From an uncultured Oscillospiraceae bacterium (GTDB taxonomy: Bacteria; Bacillota; Clostridia; Oscillospirales; Oscillospiraceae), in contig CAJUCA010000112.1 of NCBI GenBank assembly GCA_910585265.1, positions 1-5,343 on the forward strand: a stretch of 5,343 bases of DNA. Direction: 5' to 3'. Position 1 is the stretch's first letter. The number at the start of each line of letters is the position of its first letter. The notes beneath the pieces were generated by a model. That model saw only the letters and a list, made by a program, of their open reading frames with translations. It did not search any database and had not been told where the DNA came from. The position numbers and the translations under genes were made by a program. This document shows, one piece after another, positions 1 through 5,339 of this stretch.

Positions 1-198
1 ACATCGCGCCTGTCCGCACTGCGGGCAGATGTGGGTCCAGTTTATCCCGCTTTTGTCCTTCGCCCTTAAATCTGACCTCTGGACTGCCCTTTGCCTTGGG
101 CGTTTTGCCAAACACAACCGCCTCAGAAAATCCGCTGAACAGAGGGCAAAAGCACCGTGTGGAGGCCGGGTGAACCGTCCCAGCCTCCCCGCGTCCAT
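1..198 (-). CDS. Possible N-terminal part of a zinc-ribbon-like ORF running off the left edge
   Basis: On the minus strand an ATG at 198-196 opens a frame that stays open to the window edge, giving 66 residues with no stop. The product is basic (KRPRQRAVQRSD at about 33-44) and ends in ICPQCGQARC, a CxxC pair like a zinc ribbon. A TGA lies shortly upstream in the same frame, and the nearest GAGG is too far from the ATG to be a good RBS. The DNA around 1-32 is nearly self-complementary, so the plus strand also reads a zinc-ribbon-like ACPHCGQMW, in a frame open from base 2 to the stop at 229. The strand therefore cannot be decided, and neither frame may be real. Confidence 0.2.
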   Translation of the reverse strand, partial: MDAGRLGRFTRPPHGAFALCSADFLRRLCLAKRPRQRAVQRSDLRAKDKSGINWTHICPQCGQARC

Positions 199-328
199 GT
201 CTGCTCTGCCACCTCAGATTTCTGGATGAAAGCCGCTCCACCGTACAAACGCGCACAAAGGCCCCAACACCGCGTTTCACTCCCTGGGAGGTATACAGAA
301 TGCCACCCGACTTGTAGGCGGGGCACAC

Positions 329-381
329 AAGCCCTCGCAGGGGCCAGCACAGGGCTTCGCGGTTTGGAGGTTTCGCCTCCA
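329..381. repeat. Cluster of two short hairpins (possible oriT-like or structured RNA element)
   Basis: AAGCCCT (329-335) is the exact reverse complement of AGGGCTT (351-357), a 7-bp stem with a 15-nt loop. It is followed at once by TGGAGG (365-370) pairing with CCTCCA (376-381), a 6-bp stem with a 5-nt loop. There is no T-tract on either side, so an intrinsic terminator is unlikely. Adjacent hairpins in a gene-free part of a likely mobile element would fit an origin of transfer or a structured RNA. No relaxase gene is in the window, so this is only a suggestion. Confidence 0.3.
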
Positions 382-383
382 CC

Positions 384-521
384 TCAGATAAGCAGACATT
401 GGCAGAGGGGAATCCGCCAGAAAATCTGTTGCCGAATTTCCGGATTTCCTGAAGTTTTTGTGATCCTTCGATTTGGCTGCAAAAGGTTCTCTATGATTAC
501 GGCGTAGTAAATCTTTCCCAT
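384..521 (-). CDS. Small hypothetical ORF, 45 aa, with a Shine-Dalgarno sequence
   Basis: On the minus strand an ATG at 521-519 is preceded by GGAGG (530-526) with a 4-nt spacer and reads 45 codons to TGA at 386-384. The product begins MGKIYYAVIIENLLQPNRR, with a hydrophobic start and a basic middle, and ends in a short hydrophobic Cys-containing stretch (IPLCQCLLI). I do not recognise a family. It ends next to the hairpin cluster at 329-381. It could be a true small protein, the 5' remnant of a decayed element gene, or chance. The RBS and natural-looking N-terminus are the only positive signs, and the spacer is shorter than ideal. Confidence 0.25.
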   Translation of the reverse strand: MGKIYYAVIIENLLQPNRRITKTSGNPEIRQQIFWRIPLCQCLLI

Positions 522-579
522 TTCGCCTCCCAACGAAATGCCTTCTATTTGTTGCTATGCGTGTTGTTGATTCATTTCC

Positions 580-596
580 TCCCCAAATTCTGGGGA
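580..596. repeat. 6-bp hairpin TCCCCA-N5-TGGGGA upstream of the regulator
   Basis: TCCCCA (580-585) and TGGGGA (591-596) are exact reverse complements around AATTC, about 130 bp before the regulator start. No T-run follows on either strand, so a terminator is not supported. It could be a protein-binding site or a remnant of the upstream DNA. Confidence 0.25.
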
Positions 597-671
597 ACCC
601 CCTCTCCATCAAGTGAGGCATAGGATTTCTCCATCCTGAGCGTACCTATCGAATCTCCCCGCCAAAACCAG

Positions 672-701
672 TAGACACCGCCCGCTTCCCTGTGCTAAGA
701 T
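672..701 (+). promoter_or_regulatory. Predicted sigma-A-type promoter for the response regulator/kinase genes
   Basis: A -35-like TAGACA (672-677, five of six consensus bases) is followed after 18 bp by TAAGAT (696-701, four of six). The TGC immediately before the latter makes it an extended -10. The predicted transcript starts near 708, leaving a leader of about 20 nt that contains the RBS. No TTACA-N4-TGTAA operator is seen here, so the two regulatory genes may be expressed constitutively, in contrast to the transporter genes. Confidence 0.45.
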
Positions 702-712
702 AAAAATCAGCC

Positions 713-720
713 GAGGTGAT
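713..720 (+). promoter_or_regulatory. Ribosome binding site of the response regulator
   Basis: GAGGTGAT matches the 16S 3' end well and stands 6 nt before the ATG at 727. This supports that start over any internal one. Confidence 0.75.
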
Positions 721-726
721 GTGTAA

Positions 727-1392
727 ATGCAGAAGATCATGATTGTTGAGGACGACCAGGCCATCCGGGAGGAACTGGCCCTGCTGCTGGAAAACGAGGG
801 GTACGCCCCCATCGTTGGGGAGGATTTTTCCACCATCCTGGAGCAGGCCGGCCGGGAGTGCCCCGACCTGGTTCTGCTGGACGTGGGTCTGCCCGGACGG
901 GACGGCTTTTCCCTGTGCGCAAACCTGCGAAAGTCTGTTAAGGCCCCGGTGATCTTCGTCACCAGCCGCAGCTCCAGCCTGGATGAAGTGCGGGCGCTGA
1001 GCCTGGGCGGGGACGACTACATCACCAAGCCCTACAGCATCCCCGTCCTGCTGGCCCGGATCAAGGCCGTTTTGCGCCGGAGCGGGGCAACCGACGGGAC
1101 GGACGTACTGGAGGCAGCGGGCCTTTGCCTGAGCCTTACCAAAGGAACTGTATCGGCCAGTGGTCAGACGGCGGAACTCACCCGGAACGAGCTGCAAATC
1201 CTGGCCTGTCTGATGGCCCACGCAGGCCAGATCGTTTCCCGCGCCGATTTGATTGAAACGCTCTGGGACAATCAGATTTATATCGACGACAACACCCTCA
1301 GCGTCAACATGACCCGGCTTCGGACAAAACTGGCGGAGATTGGCCTGCCTGACGCCATCAAGACCCGCCGGGGAATGGGGTATCAGCTATGA
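727..1392 (+). CDS. OmpR/PhoB-family response regulator, BceR-type
   Basis: Cytoplasmic transcription factor of 221 aa, the usual length of the family. The receiver domain (about 3-115) shows the acidic pair E8/D9-D10, phosphoacceptor D52 in LLLDVGLPG, switch Thr79 and Lys101 in the YITKP motif. A short linker leads to a winged-helix DNA-binding domain (about 126-221) with LTRNELQILACL, the recognition-helix region near DDNTLSVNMTRLR, and the closing wing RRGMGYQL. The start is fixed by a GAGGTGAT RBS. The gene overlaps the kinase by four bases (ATGA), so the two are translationally coupled. Known for the family: the phosphorylated regulator binds TNACA-N4-TGTAA upstream of its transporter genes, and exactly that site is present at 2384-2401. 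The assignment to the BceR group rests on this neighbourhood and operator; the fold itself is certain. Confidence 0.97.
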   Translation: MQKIMIVEDDQAIREELALLLENEGYAPIVGEDFSTILEQAGRECPDLVLLDVGLPGRDGFSLCANLRKSVKAPVIFVTSRSSSLDEVRALSLGGDDYITKPYSIPVLLARIKAVLRRSGATDGTDVLEAAGLCLSLTKGTVSASGQTAELTRNELQILACLMAHAGQIVSRADLIETLWDNQIYIDDNTLSVNMTRLRTKLAEIGLPDAIKTRRGMGYQL

Positions 1393-2399
1393 GGATGTCT
1401 GAGTTTCTCGCCGACCATATGGGACAGCTCCTGCTCCGGGCAGTTTTTGCCGGGGCGGCGGTATTGTTCCTGCTGGCCACCGGAACCGCCCCCGGGGTAG
1501 CCGTATTATTGCTCATCGTATGGCTGCTGGTGTTCACCACGTCTCAGGTTGTGGACTATCTGCGCCAGCAGGCCCGCCTGCAAGAGCTGGAGGGCATCAT
1601 GGACAGCCTGGACAAGCAATATCTGTTTGCCGAGCTGGCCCCCAGGAGCCGCACCGTCTATGAACGCAGGCTGCTGGATTTCTGCCGCCGGGCAGGGCGT
1701 GCCATGGCCACCCAGGTGTCCGAGGCCCAGGCCGCCCAGCGGGAGTACCGGGAGTATGTGGAGAGCTGGGTCCACGAGGTCAAGACCCCTATCACGGCAG
1801 CGGGCCTCATTTGCCGGAACGCCGAGCCGGAGTTCCGGCGCAGATTGGCGCAGGAGCTGGCCCAGATTGAGGCCCATGTAGAGCGGGCCCTGTTTTACGC
1901 CCGTGCAGAGAGTCTGGAAAAAGACTTCATCCTCCAAGAGTCCAATCTATCTGATATCGTATCCCAGGCCGTGGGCCAGCACCGGACCCTGCTCATCCAG
2001 AGCGGTGTCCGGGTGGAGACGGAGGACTTGGAGCAGACGGTCTTCACCGATGGCAAATGGGCGGCCTTTATCCTGGGCCAACTGCTGCAAAACGCGGCCC
2101 GCTACCGGGGAAACCAACCACTGGTCACTCTATCTGGGCGGCAGCTTGGCAGGCAAGTCCAGCTCACCGTCAGCGACAGCGGGATCGGCATCCCCGCCCA
2201 CGAACTGCCCCGGATCTTTGACCGGGGGTTTACCGGCAGCAACGGGCGGGCCCAGGGCGGCTCCACCGGTATGGGGCTGTACCTGTGCAAAAAACTGGCG
2301 GATTGCCTGGACATCGGCCTGCGCGTCGCCTCCGAGGTAAATGAAGGTACCTCTGTCACCCTCACCTTTCCCTCCCGGGAGAACCTTACAAAAGTGTAA
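1389..2399 (+). CDS. Intramembrane-sensing histidine kinase, BceS-type
   Basis: Membrane sensor kinase of 336 aa. Two transmembrane helices (about 14-32 and 37-56) are joined by only a few residues around APG, so there is no extracellular sensor domain. This is the hallmark of BceS-like kinases, which sense through their ABC transporter. There is no evident HAMP domain. The dimerisation/phosphotransfer region contains H129 in SWVHEVKTPI. The ATP-binding domain (about 215-328) shows the N box with N235 (LLQNAARY), G1 with D263 (SDSGIGIP), an F-box region (RIFDRGF) and G2 (GSTGMGLYL); all catalytic motifs look intact. The ATG lies within the regulator's stop (ATGA). An alternative ATG two codons on (1395) cannot be excluded, and the upstream GGGG is a weak RBS, which fits coupling. 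Its last codons are part of the transporter operator. Confidence 0.96.
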   Translation: MRMSEFLADHMGQLLLRAVFAGAAVLFLLATGTAPGVAVLLLIVWLLVFTTSQVVDYLRQQARLQELEGIMDSLDKQYLFAELAPRSRTVYERRLLDFCRRAGRAMATQVSEAQAAQREYREYVESWVHEVKTPITAAGLICRNAEPEFRRRLAQELAQIEAHVERALFYARAESLEKDFILQESNLSDIVSQAVGQHRTLLIQSGVRVETEDLEQTVFTDGKWAAFILGQLLQNAARYRGNQPLVTLSGRQLGRQVQLTVSDSGIGIPAHELPRIFDRGFTGSNGRAQGGSTGMGLYLCKKLADCLDIGLRVASEVNEGTSVTLTFPSRENLTKV

Positions 2400-2401
2400 G
2401 G
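2384..2401 (+). promoter_or_regulatory. BceR-type operator, perfect inverted repeat TTACA-N4-TGTAA
   Basis: CCTTACA (2384-2390), spacer AAAG, TGTAAGG (2395-2401) form a perfect 7+4+7 inverted repeat. It contains the TNACA-N4-TGTAA signature known for regulators of Bce-type transporters. It covers the last codons and stop of the kinase gene. Its centre lies about 50 bp before the -10-like TATCAT (2444-2449), upstream of the expected -35 as in activated Bce promoters. The response regulator encoded at 727-1392 is the obvious binder. Confidence 0.85.
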
Positions 2402-2406
2402 AAAAC

Positions 2407-2423
2407 CGATACCAATTCGATAC
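2407..2423 (+). repeat. CGATAC direct repeat with 11-bp period in the transporter promoter
   Basis: CGATAC occurs at 2407-2412 and again at 2418-2423, one helical turn apart, between the operator and the -10. The spacing puts both copies on one face of the DNA. It could be a second, weaker regulator contact or the binding site of another factor; it could also be chance. Confidence 0.35.
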
Positions 2424-2449
2424 AAACGGCCGCGCTTTGGGCGTATCAT
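2421..2449 (+). promoter_or_regulatory. Predicted activator-dependent promoter of the transporter genes
   Basis: TATCAT (2444-2449) matches five of six bases of the -10 consensus. The hexamer 17 bp upstream (TACAAA, 2421-2426) is a poor -35, as expected for a promoter that needs its activator. The start would be near 2456, about 20 nt before the ATPase ATG. Together with the operator this points to separate, inducible transcription of the transporter genes. Confidence 0.55.
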
Positions 2450-2461
2450 AGGGCCATCAGC

Positions 2462-2469
2462 AAAGGAGG
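2462..2469 (+). promoter_or_regulatory. Strong ribosome binding site of the ATPase gene
   Basis: AAAGGAGG is a near-perfect anti-16S match 7 nt before the ATG at 2477. It is the strongest RBS in the window, in keeping with high expression on induction, and it fixes the start. Confidence 0.9.
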
Positions 2470-2476
2470 CAGCTCT

Positions 2477-3235
2477 ATGCTAAAGGTCAAAAACATCGAA
2501 AAATATTACGGCAGCAAAAACAACGTCACCCGCGCCCTGGACCGGGTGAGCTTTGACGTGGACGCCGGAGAATTCATCGCCATCATGGGCGCGTCGGGCA
2601 GCGGCAAAACCACCCTGCTCAACTGCATCTCCACCATCGACACGGTGAGCGCCGGGGACATCCTGCTGGACGGGGAGAGCATCGCAGCCCTCAGCGAAGG
2701 CGAGCTGGCCCGGTTCCGCCGGGAGCGGCTGGGCTTTGTGTTCCAGGATTTTAACCTGCTGGATACCCTGACCATTGAGGAGAACATCGGGCTTGCCCTG
2801 GCCCTGAACCACGCCGACCCCAGCACGGTCCAGCGGCAGGTGGCGGATGTGGCCCAAAAGCTGGGCATCAGCGACATCCTTCCCAAGTTTCCCTATCAGG
2901 TGTCCGGGGGGCAGAAGCAGAGGGCGGCCTGCGCCCGGGCCATGGTGGCGGGGCAGTCCCTGCTGTTGTGCGACGAGCCCACCGGGGCCCTGGACTCCAA
3001 GGCGTCCAAAAACCTGCTGGAAATCATGACGAAGATGAACCGGGACATGGGGGCCACCATCCTCATGGTCACCCACGACGCCTACAGCGCCAGCTACGCG
3101 GGGCGCGTGCTGTTTTTGAAAGACGGGCGCATTTTCAACGAGCTGCTCCGGGGGGAGCGGGACCGCCCGGTGTTCTACCACGAGATTCTGGACGTATTGG
3201 CCGCGCTGGGGGGTGACGTCAGTGACGTTATCTAA
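2477..3235 (+). CDS. ABC transporter ATP-binding protein, BceA-type
   Basis: Cytoplasmic ATPase of 252 aa, the normal length for BceA and the wider MacB/LolD-like group. It powers the permease encoded next to it. All nucleotide-binding motifs are present in order: Walker A GASGSGKTT (38-46), Q-loop Q90 in FVFQDFNLLD, signature VSGGQKQR (142-149), Walker B LLLCDEP (162-168, with D166 and catalytic E167), D-loop GALDSK (170-175) and the switch His200 in VTHD. LDSK and the short C-terminal tail are typical of this family and distinguish it from long two-domain resistance ATPases. A strong RBS fixes the ATG, and the gene has its own operator-bearing promoter. Its 3' end overlaps the permease start, so production of the two subunits is coupled. 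Lipoprotein export (LolD) or cell-division FtsE roles are made unlikely by the partner permease and the kinase/regulator neighbours. Confidence 0.97.
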   Translation: MLKVKNIEKYYGSKNNVTRALDRVSFDVDAGEFIAIMGASGSGKTTLLNCISTIDTVSAGDILLDGESIAALSEGELARFRRERLGFVFQDFNLLDTLTIEENIGLALALNHADPSTVQRQVADVAQKLGISDILPKFPYQVSGGQKQRAACARAMVAGQSLLLCDEPTGALDSKASKNLLEIMTKMNRDMGATILMVTHDAYSASYAGRVLFLKDGRIFNELLRGERDRPVFYHEILDVLAALGGDVSDVI

Positions 3236-5153
3236 GCTGTCCCTGCGCAACGCCAAGCGGCAGGCCCAGGATTATCTGGTCTATTTTGCCACCGTGGTCA
3301 TGGCCGCCGCCCTGCTCTACTCCTTCAACGCCCTGGTGTTTTCCCGGGAGATCAGCACCCTGTCCCAAAGCATGGCTATGCTGCCTATGATGATCGTGCT
3401 GGCCAGCATCGTGGTGGTATGCGTATTCGGCTGGCTGGTTGCCTACGCCACCGGCTTCATGCTCCAGCGCCGCAGCCGGGAGCTGGGCACCTATATCCTC
3501 ATTGGTTTGGAGAATAAACAGGTGGCCCGGCTGTTTTTCCTGGAGAATCTGGCGGTGGGGGGCTGCGCCCTGGCCATTGGCATCCTGCTGGGTGGGCTGC
3601 TGTACCAGGCTCTGCGGGCTATCGTACTGGCTCTGTTCGGCACGGTCTATCACTTTTCCTTTGGCTTCTCCCTCCCGGCCCTGGCTCTGACGGTTGTTTA
3701 TTTTGACCTCATCTACCTCCGGGCCCTGCGCAAAAGCCGGAAGCGCATCCGCAACATGAAAATCTATGACCTTATCTATTTTGACCGCCGGAACGAGGGC
3801 GCGGTGGTCAAGACCGGCAGGGGACGGCGGGTGGCATTCGTCCTGTCCATCGTCCTGGGCGTGGTGGGCACGGCGCTGCTCATGATACCTAACCTGGCCC
3901 TGGCCGTTGCCGGGGCGGGGTGCGTCATCGTTTCCCTGTTCGGATTCTTCCTCAGCTTTGCCTCCGGGGTGCCCGCCTTCTTCGACAAACGGCCCGCCCG
4001 GAAGTTCAAGGGGCAGAATCTGCTGGTGTTCCGCACCCTGACGGCCAAATTGGGTGCCATGGGGGTGCTGATGGCCACCATCTCTCTGATTTTCACCGCC
4101 ACCCTGATCTCCGAGGGCACGGGGCTGGTGTTCCGGGGACTGTTCGAAGGACGAGCGGCGGAGGATGCCTGCTTTGACCTATATCTCGCCCTCGATGAGG
4201 AGCAGATGAGTTCCGACGCCCCTCTGGACTATGTCCGGGAGCACATCCCGGTAGAGGATTCTCTGCTGTACAACGTCTATCGGAGCGAGGGCGCCCAGCT
4301 TCTGGAGTATCTGGAACTGACAGAGGATGCCTTTCACTATGACTATACCCAGGATCCAGTGCTGCGCTACAGCGACTATGCCGCCCTGCGCTCCATTGCG
4401 GGCTATCCGCCGGTGGAACTGGGCCAGGGGCAGTACCTCATCCACGCCCAGGCGCATCTGGAAGGGGCGCTGGGGGCCTACGGCGGGACGCTTACCTTGG
4501 GAGGCCGCACGCTCGCCCCAGGCGGTGTCTGCACGGAGCATTTGATGCAGGGTTTTGGTGTGTCCAACGGGACCTGGTACATCCTGGTGGTGCCGGACGA
4601 GGCGGCGGAGGGGCTGGCCGTCTACCATTGGGCCTATGCCGCCCAAACGGCCCAGCCCGTGCCCTATGAGGACTTTTACAATCTGACGGATCTGGCGGAC
4701 AAGGCTGCCCTGGAGTGGCAGGTGGCCACCCGGGCCCAGGCGGAGGCGGAAGCAGCCGCCCAGACCGCTCTAATCGTGTTCCCCCTGTACTACTTGGCCC
4801 TGGCGCTGACCATGACCGCCGCCACCATCCTTACCATCCAACAACTCAGTGAGGCAGATCGTTACAAGCGGCAGTTCCAGTTGCTCCAAAAGCTGGGCAT
4901 GGATCGACGGGGGATGGCAAAGGCCCTGCGGACGCAGTTTGCCATCTACTACGCCCTGCCCGCCGTGCCGCCGGTGCTGATTGGCGTGCCGTTCATCGTA
5001 CATCTGGCCCGCGCCCCGGAGCCGGGGGTCATGGTGGGGGCCAGCAGTCCCGCCGCCATTGTGGGCATCGCGCTGGCGCTGTTCTTCCTCATTTACGGGG
5101 TCTATATTCTGCTGGCCTATACCAGTCTGAAACGGAATGTGCTGCCGGAGTAG
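3222..5153 (+). CDS. ABC transporter permease with large extracellular domain, BceB-type (FtsX-like)
   Basis: Integral membrane subunit, 643 aa from this start, close to the usual BceB length of about 650. Numbering from GTG 3222, ten hydrophobic helices are seen at about 19-41, 54-77, 110-138, 145-165, 204-223, 225-247, 280-300, 517-540, 573-595 and 609-633. A hydrophilic stretch of about 215 residues (301-516) lies between helices 7 and 8; this arrangement is diagnostic of the family, with FtsX-like domains in each half. The extracellular domain is where the peptide or peptide-lipid complex is expected to be recognised. The GTG at 3222 is preferred because GGGGGG (3208-3213) then lies 8 nt upstream and the protein begins MTLSKLSLRN, like other BceB proteins. 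An in-frame GTG at 3213 (646 aa) has no spacer to that G-run. The gene overlaps the ATPase. The substrate is unknown; bacitracin, nisin-like or other lipid II-binding peptides are family possibilities. Confidence 0.95.
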   Translation: MTLSKLSLRNAKRQAQDYLVYFATVVMAAALLYSFNALVFSREISTLSQSMAMLPMMIVLASIVVVCVFGWLVAYATGFMLQRRSRELGTYILIGLENKQVARLFFLENLAVGGCALAIGILLGGLLYQALRAIVLALFGTVYHFSFGFSLPALALTVVYFDLIYLRALRKSRKRIRNMKIYDLIYFDRRNEGAVVKTGRGRRVAFVLSIVLGVVGTALLMIPNLALAVAGAGCVIVSLFGFFLSFASGVPAFFDKRPARKFKGQNLLVFRTLTAKLGAMGVLMATISLIFTATLISEGTGLVFRGLFEGRAAEDACFDLYLALDEEQMSSDAPLDYVREHIPVEDSLLYNVYRSEGAQLLEYLELTEDAFHYDYTQDPVLRYSDYAALRSIAGYPPVELGQGQYLIHAQAHLEGALGAYGGTLTLGGRTLAPGGVCTEHLMQGFGVSNGTWYILVVPDEAAEGLAVYHWAYAAQTAQPVPYEDFYNLTDLADKAALEWQVATRAQAEAEAAAQTALIVFPLYYLALALTMTAATILTIQQLSEADRYKRQFQLLQKLGMDRRGMAKALRTQFAIYYALPAVPPVLIGVPFIVHLARAPEPGVMVGASSPAAIVGIALALFFLIYGVYILLAYTSLKRNVLPE

Positions 5154-5160
5154 GAGAGCT

Positions 5161-5184
5161 GACCCAGATTCAGACCCAGAATGA
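5161..5184 (+). repeat. Tandem 12-bp imperfect direct repeat (possible recombinase arm site)
   Basis: GACCCAGATTCA (5161-5172) is followed directly by GACCCAGAATGA (5173-5184), with 8 identical leading bases and 10 of 12 overall. It lies just after the permease stop and about 110 bp before the tRNA fragment. Short direct repeats at this distance from an attachment core are typical of arm-type integrase sites, but no integrase is in the window to test this. Confidence 0.4.
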
Positions 5185-5212
5185 GAAAATAGCAAGTGGA
5201 ACCAATGGAGGG

Positions 5213-5286
5213 GGCAGTGCTGGAAAGCAGCCTTTTCTGGAGCGAATATGCCCCGAAAGCGCAAAAAAACCGCCGCCAGCACTGCC
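5213..5286. repeat. Perfect 11-bp inverted repeat beside the attachment site
   Basis: GGCAGTGCTGG (5213-5223) is the exact reverse complement of CCAGCACTGCC (5276-5286), with 52 nt between. The right arm ends 7 bp before the tRNA fragment begins. No T-run follows, so a simple terminator for the permease transcript is not supported. A recombinase or excisionase binding pair, or a large RNA stem at the end of the operon, are the main readings. Confidence 0.55.
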
Positions 5287-5293
5287 ATCCGCA

Positions 5294-5339
5294 GCTCATA
5301 ACCCGAAGGTCGTCGGTTCAAATCCGGCCCCCGCAACCA
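5294..5339 (+). pseudogene. 3' fragment of initiator tRNA-fMet (CAT), probable element attachment site (attR-like)
   Basis: From the anticodon loop CTCATAA (5295-5301) the sequence continues as a normal initiator tRNA: anticodon-stem 3' strand CCCGA, variable region AGGTC, T-stem GTCGG, T-loop TTCAAAT, T-stem CCGGC, acceptor strand CCCCGCA, discriminator A and CCA (5337-5339). The 5' half (acceptor, D-arm and the TCGGG strand of the anticodon stem) is missing; the bases before 5294 cannot pair. The fragment is therefore not a functional tRNA. A tRNA 3' end cut at the anticodon loop is the usual mark left when an integrative element inserts into a tRNA gene by tyrosine recombination. The orientation puts the element to the left, carrying the transporter module, and the chromosome to the right of about 5340. 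The intact tRNA should lie at the other end of the element. Confidence 0.85.

Larger units (their letters stand above)
1..726. other. Gene-poor left region, likely mobile-element-derived non-coding DNA
   Basis: No convincing full-length gene is visible on either strand. The open frames here overlap one another, lack Shine-Dalgarno sites and have biased compositions (rich in R, P, S and C), as expected of non-coding DNA. The stretch is less GC-rich than the downstream genes. It holds short inverted repeats at 161-188, 329-357 and 365-381, a TCCCCA-N5-TGGGGA hairpin at 580-596, and an 11-bp direct repeat (CCACCTCAGAT at 209-219 and 379-389). The last 60 bases carry the promoter and RBS of the response regulator. 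Conserved structured DNA of an integrative element is one explanation; this is an inference. Confidence 0.5.

Noticed and set aside
197..399. 9-bp inverted pair ATGTCTGCT (197-205) and AGCAGACAT (391-399)
   Set aside because: A 9-bp match somewhere in 700 bases is expected about once by chance, and the arms are 185 nt apart.
157..507. 116-aa plus-strand frame in the left region
   Set aside because: No RBS. The composition is rich in R, P, S and C with no recognisable domain, and it spans the hairpins and overlaps the minus-strand small ORF.
555..575. Six-codon minus-strand leader-like ORF (MNQQHA) after GGGGAGG
   Set aside because: The spacer between the G-rich site and the ATG is only about 2 nt, and nothing downstream looks like an attenuator or a regulated gene.
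277..621. 114-aa minus-strand frame in the left region
   Set aside because: No Shine-Dalgarno site and a biased RNSP-rich composition with no motif. It is out of frame with the better-supported small ORF at 384-521.
660..726. Second BceR-type operator upstream of the regulator
   Set aside because: Only loosely related bases are present (TAGACA, GTGCTAA). There is no TNACA-N4-TGTAA arrangement.
2480..3256. 258-aa minus-strand frame opposite the ATPase
   Set aside because: It is the antisense shadow of a gene with all ABC motifs intact. Long antisense frames are common in GC-rich coding DNA.
5154..5293. Intrinsic terminator after the permease
   Set aside because: The only strong inverted repeat has a 52-nt loop and no T-run. 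The A7 run at 5263-5269 would give T7 on the minus strand, but no clear GC hairpin precedes it there.
4770..5336. 188-aa minus-strand frame from the tRNA fragment into the permease
   Set aside because: It begins with translated antisense tRNA and continues antisense to the permease C-terminus. There is no RBS or domain.
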